A stretch of DNA of 64,000 nt from Ferrimonas kyonanensis DSM 18153 (GTDB lineage Bacteria > Pseudomonadota > Gammaproteobacteria > Enterobacterales > Shewanellaceae), in NCBI RefSeq assembly GCF_000425405.1, contig NZ_KE384365.1, positions 143,594 to 207,593 on the forward strand. The letters are read 5' to 3'. The notes beneath the pieces were generated by a model that did no database searches, was not told the origin of the DNA, and saw only the letters and a list, made by a program, of their open reading frames with translations. Position 1 is the first letter of the stretch, and the number at the start of each line of letters is the position of its first letter. Both the position numbers and the translations under genes were made by a program. This document shows, piece after piece, positions 61,099 to 64,000 of the stretch.

Positions 61099-61794
61099 AT
61101 GGGCTTTACCTTTAAACAGTTTCATGTTGATGACGACCGCTGCGGCATGAAGGTCAGTACCGACTCCGTCCTGCTGGGCTGCTGGGCCAGGCTGCCCCAA
61201 CAAGGGCGAATATTGGATGCGGGAAGCGGCAGCGGACTGCTGGCGCTGATGTGCGCTCAGCGCAGTGAGGCCCACATCGATGCGGTAGAGCTGGACCCGG
61301 CCGCCTGCGATCAGGCCACCAGCAACGTCAGACGCAGCCCCTGGTCAGACCAGATCGAGGTAATTCGGCAGGAACTCGGTGCATTTGCCCGCACCCAGAC
61401 ACATGGCTATCACCATGTGATCAGCAACCCTCCCTACTTTGAAGCCGGAGTGGTTGCCCCCTGTCCCCAGCGGGCCAGGGCCAGGCACGGATTGCCCTTT
61501 AACCAGTTGCTCGACGCTCTGGTAACGCGCTTGCACCCGCAGGGACGAATCAGCCTGGTGATTCCGGCGACGGCCCTCGCCTCACTGCAACAGGCCCGGG
61601 CTGAACACGCGCTGCACCTGAGTCGGCTGACGGCGGTCAAAACCGTCGCCCGTAAGCCTGATAAACTGTATCTACTTGAACTTGCTCGCCAGGCCGTCAC
61701 CTGTGAGCAGACACAGCTGGTCATCCACCACCATCAGGGGGTGTACAGCGATGAGTTCAAACACCTGACGGCCAACTTCTATCTGAATGGATAA
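61099..61794 (+). CDS. trmN: tRNA1(Val) (adenine37-N6)-methyltransferase
   Basis: SAM-dependent methyltransferase of 231 residues (YfiC/TrmN6). It methylates A37 of valine tRNA. N terminus F-x-F-K-Q-F-H-V-D-D-D-R-C-G-M-K-V-S-T-D-S-V-L-L-G is the family signature. SAM motif L-D-A-G-S-G-S-G-L-L near residue 40. Catalytic N-P-P-Y-F near residue 110. In E. coli trmN also neighbours srmB, although divergently; here they run in the same direction with five bases between. Confidence 0.95.
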   Translation: MGFTFKQFHVDDDRCGMKVSTDSVLLGCWARLPQQGRILDAGSGSGLLALMCAQRSEAHIDAVELDPAACDQATSNVRRSPWSDQIEVIRQELGAFARTQTHGYHHVISNPPYFEAGVVAPCPQRARARHGLPFNQLLDALVTRLHPQGRISLVIPATALASLQQARAEHALHLSRLTAVKTVARKPDKLYLLELARQAVTCEQTQLVIHHHQGVYSDEFKHLTANFYLNG

Positions 61795-61799
61795 ATAAC

Positions 61800-63014
61800 A
61801 TGAGTTTCGACACCCTAGAGCTCGACAATCGCCTGATTCGGGCGCTGACCAAATCCGGTTATACCGAGCCGACCGCCGTTCAGGCAGAGGTGATTCCGGC
61901 GGCGATGGAACAGAAAGACATTCTTGCCAATGCCCCCACCGGCACCGGTAAAACCGCCGCCTTCCTGCTGCCGGCACTGCAGCACATGCTGGACTTTCCC
62001 CGCCGGGAGCCCGGCCACCCTCGGGTGCTGATCCTGACCCCGACCCGGGAGCTGGCCACCCAGGTCAAAGAGTACGCCGACAAGCTGATCGGCGATCTGG
62101 GCATTACTACCGGCACCCTGACCGGCGGTGTCGACTTCGATCAAGACAACCAGATGCTGGCCAAGAACCTGGATCTGCTGGTGGCCACCCCGGGGCGGTT
62201 GCTGGACTACATCGAGAAAGAGAAGGTGGCCTGCCGCGACATCGAGATTCTGATCATCGATGAAGCCGACCGCATGCTGGACATGGGCTTTGGCCCCAAT
62301 GTGGACCGCATCGCCGCCGAAGCCCGCTGGCGGAAGCAATCGATGCTGTTCTCCGCCACCCTGGAAGGCAAAGGGATCGAGGGCTTTGCCCGCGAACTGC
62401 TGGACGAACCGATGCGAGTCGACGCCGAACCGTCGCGCCGAGAACGCAAGAAGATCATCCAGTACTACTACCGCGCCGACGATGCCCAGCACAAGCTGGC
62501 GCTGCTAAAGCGGCTGCTGGCGGATGAAGAGTGCACCAAGGCAGTGGTGTTTGTTCGCACTCGGGAACGGGTCGAAAAGCTGGTGGCACAGATGGATCGG
62601 GCCAAAATCCGCACCAACTGCCTCAAGGGTGAAATGCCCCAGGCCAAACGCGACGCCGCCGTGGCTCGCTTCAAAGACGGCGGCATTCGCGTGCTGATCG
62701 CCACCGACGTCGCCGCCCGGGGGCTGGACATCAATGGCATCACCCATGTGTTCAACTACGATCTGCCCCGCCACGCCGACACCTACGTGCACCGCATCGG
62801 CCGCACCGCCCGCGCCGGCGCCAAAGGCTGTGCCATTTCGTTGGTGGAGGCCCACGATCACCCTTACCTGGGTAAGATCGAGCGCTACGTTGGCGAGCCC
62901 ATTCGCCGCCGGGTGATTCAGGATCTGAAGCCTCAGACCAAAGAGCCCAGCGCACCGAAGAAGAAAAAGCCGGCCACCAAGGCGAAGAAAGCCAAAAAAG
63001 CCAAGAAAAAATAA
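61800..63014 (+). CDS. srmB: ATP-dependent RNA helicase SrmB
   Basis: DEAD-box helicase of 404 residues that aids assembly of the 50S ribosomal subunit. Q motif region G-Y-T-E-P-T-A-V-Q, motif I A-P-T-G-T-G-K-T, P-T-R-E-L, motif II D-E-A-D, motif III S-A-T, motif VI H-R-I-G-R-T-A-R-A-G. The C-terminal tail is almost all lysine, alanine and proline (about 375-404), an RNA-binding tail. Assignment as SrmB rests on the trmN neighbour and the L-E-L-D N terminus. Confidence 0.94.
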   Translation: MSFDTLELDNRLIRALTKSGYTEPTAVQAEVIPAAMEQKDILANAPTGTGKTAAFLLPALQHMLDFPRREPGHPRVLILTPTRELATQVKEYADKLIGDLGITTGTLTGGVDFDQDNQMLAKNLDLLVATPGRLLDYIEKEKVACRDIEILIIDEADRMLDMGFGPNVDRIAAEARWRKQSMLFSATLEGKGIEGFARELLDEPMRVDAEPSRRERKKIIQYYYRADDAQHKLALLKRLLADEECTKAVVFVRTRERVEKLVAQMDRAKIRTNCLKGEMPQAKRDAAVARFKDGGIRVLIATDVAARGLDINGITHVFNYDLPRHADTYVHRIGRTARAGAKGCAISLVEAHDHPYLGKIERYVGEPIRRRVIQDLKPQTKEPSAPKKKKPATKAKKAKKAKKK

Positions 63015-63060
63015 TGTCCCATCGTTGTCGCCCACCCCGGTGGGCGACTGAGGTCCTGCC

Positions 63061-63657
63061 ATGAGCCAATTGGTCTACGACATTCGCAACAGCCGCTACA
63101 TCAACCTGACCGGCCGCTGCACCCTGAGATGCCAGTTCTGCCCCAAGCACAACGGCAGCACCGAGGTGCATCAGTATCAGCTGAAGCTGGATAAACAGCC
63201 GACAGCGGAGGAGATCATCCCCCTGCTCGGCACAGTGACCGACTTCGACGAGATTGTGTTCTGCGGCTACGGTGAGCCCACCCTCAACCTGGCACCGCTG
63301 CTGGCCATCGCCCGCCACGTCAAGGCCCAGGGCGGCAACACCCGCATCAACACCGATGGCCTGGGCAACCTGTTCCACCGGCGCAACATCCTGCCGGAAC
63401 TGGGAGAGTGCATCGACAGCCTGTCGATCTCCCTCAACGCCCAGGATCAGGCCACCTATGAACGTCATTGCCAGCCCAAACTCAAAGGCAGCTACGACGC
63501 CGTCCGTGAGTTTATTCGCCTGGCGCCGAGCTACATCGATTCGGTTTCGGTGTCCGCCATTGACGGCCTCGAAGGCGTGGATATCGCCGCCTGCCAGCGC
63601 ATCTGTGACGACGCCGGTGTGGAATTCAAACACCGCCACCTGGACGTGGTCGGTTAG
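63061..63657 (+). CDS. TatD-linked-type radical SAM protein
   Basis: Small radical SAM protein of 198 residues. Cluster motif C20-x3-C24-x2-C27 in G-R-C-T-L-R-C-Q-F-C-P-K. SAM-binding F-C-G-Y-G-E-P-T follows, and N-T-D-G-L-G-N in the barrel. The short length and G-Y-G-E-P-T pattern match the radical SAM group usually linked to, or fused with, TatD nucleases. No tatD gene is seen in the window. Function unknown. 46 bases after srmB, possibly co-transcribed. Confidence 0.82.
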   Translation: MSQLVYDIRNSRYINLTGRCTLRCQFCPKHNGSTEVHQYQLKLDKQPTAEEIIPLLGTVTDFDEIVFCGYGEPTLNLAPLLAIARHVKAQGGNTRINTDGLGNLFHRRNILPELGECIDSLSISLNAQDQATYERHCQPKLKGSYDAVREFIRLAPSYIDSVSVSAIDGLEGVDIAACQRICDDAGVEFKHRHLDVVG

Positions 63658-63729
63658 CGCCCCAGGCTCCATAGCCGACGGCACCTTCTGGTGATACAGT
63701 GAGCTACCTTCAGTGAATAACACGCAACG

Positions 63730-64000
63730 ATGAACCATAAGCTGACCACCTTTCTGGACTCGATGCCGGAACTGCGCGGCTCCAACCGCAAGTTCGACAT
63801 GCTCTGGCCACAGATTGCGATCATCATCTGTCTGACCGCAGTCGCCTTGGGCTGGGCCTTTGGCGTCAACCTCAAGCTTCAGAAAGAGCAGCTGGGTAAC
63901 CACCGTTTTTCCGAGATTCAGTTGTACAGTGATCGCATCACCGATCGTTTGCTGTCACTGCAGAGCCGCGGCCAGGTCATCTCGCAGATCGGCGTGCTGC
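63730..64000 (+). CDS. N-terminal fragment of a membrane sensor protein
   Basis: Open frame from ATG 63730 to the window edge, 90 residues visible. A basic cytoplasmic N terminus is followed by one membrane helix (about 28-50: I-A-I-I-I-C-L-T-A-V-A-L-G-W-A-F-G), then a periplasmic part starting with a helix (Q-K-E-Q-L...L-Y-S-D-R-I-T-D-R-L-L-S-L-Q-S-R-G). This resembles the start of a receptor kinase, diguanylate cyclase or chemoreceptor. The output domain lies outside the window, so no further call. Confidence 0.6.
   Translation, partial: MNHKLTTFLDSMPELRGSNRKFDMLWPQIAIIICLTAVALGWAFGVNLKLQKEQLGNHRFSEIQLYSDRITDRLLSLQSRGQVISQIGVL

Overview
The window looks like chromosomal DNA from a GC-rich marine gammaproteobacterium of the Alteromonadales type, with Ferrimonas or a Shewanella relative as the closest guess. 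This is inferred from gene content, not from a 16S gene. Evidence includes blocks in E. coli-like order (gcvTHP / ubiI-ubiH-pepP-ygfB // zapA-ssrS-fau; xerD-dsbC-recJ and prfB-lysS; trmN next to srmB), a periplasmic nitrate reductase without its own quinol dehydrogenase, and many outer-membrane barrels and lipoproteins. There are no rRNA genes, tRNA genes, insertion sequences, CRISPR arrays or phage genes in view.

Layout. 1-6181 (minus strand): glycine cleavage genes gcvT-gcvH-gcvP (gcvP runs off the left edge), preceded by the operon ygfB-pepP-ubiH-ubiI (flavin hydroxylases of ubiquinone synthesis). 6478-8046 (plus): zapA, then two tandem copies of 6S RNA, then fau. 8048-12348: a three-gene sensory module (outer-membrane barrel, small phosphate-binding-like protein, divergent hybrid histidine kinase). 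12366-12919: small heat-shock gene ibpA with a textbook sigma-32 promoter and a ROSE-type RNA thermometer. 13101-19542: rpiA, a glutathione peroxidase, an aldehyde dehydrogenase with its TetR regulator, a DUF2238 membrane protein, serA and ygfZ. 19612-24232: DUF3187 and DUF4250 proteins and napDAB. 24288-31868: a glutathione transferase, fpr, a dicarboxylate/amino-acid symporter, lysS, prfB with its programmed frameshift, and an NhaC-type antiporter. 31852-35345: recJ, dsbC, xerD. 35485-39802: an RND efflux pair.

39942-59382 is the accessory region and the most interesting part. A putative minus-strand operon of eight genes (56111 to 46884) encodes, in order: a receiver-PP2C phosphatase, a STAS anti-anti-sigma-like protein, a sugar-nucleotide pyrophosphorylase, an RsbW-type kinase, a membrane glycan synthase of the cellulose-synthase type, and three DUF3131 paralogues anchored to membranes. 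Flanking genes encode a GH2 lipoprotein, a GH9 glucanase, a small lipoprotein, a HAMP-only membrane protein, a TPR-plus-TIM-barrel periplasmic protein, a PEGA-domain coiled-coil protein, an outer-membrane barrel with an internal repeat, and a second GT2 glycosyltransferase. I read this as a system that makes, exports and trims an extracellular beta-glycan, with synthesis controlled by a serine-phosphorylation partner switch rather than by c-di-GMP. The polymer and the output of the switch cannot be read from the sequence.

59444-64000: brnQ, trmN, srmB, a TatD-linked-type radical SAM protein, and the start of a membrane sensor cut by the right edge.
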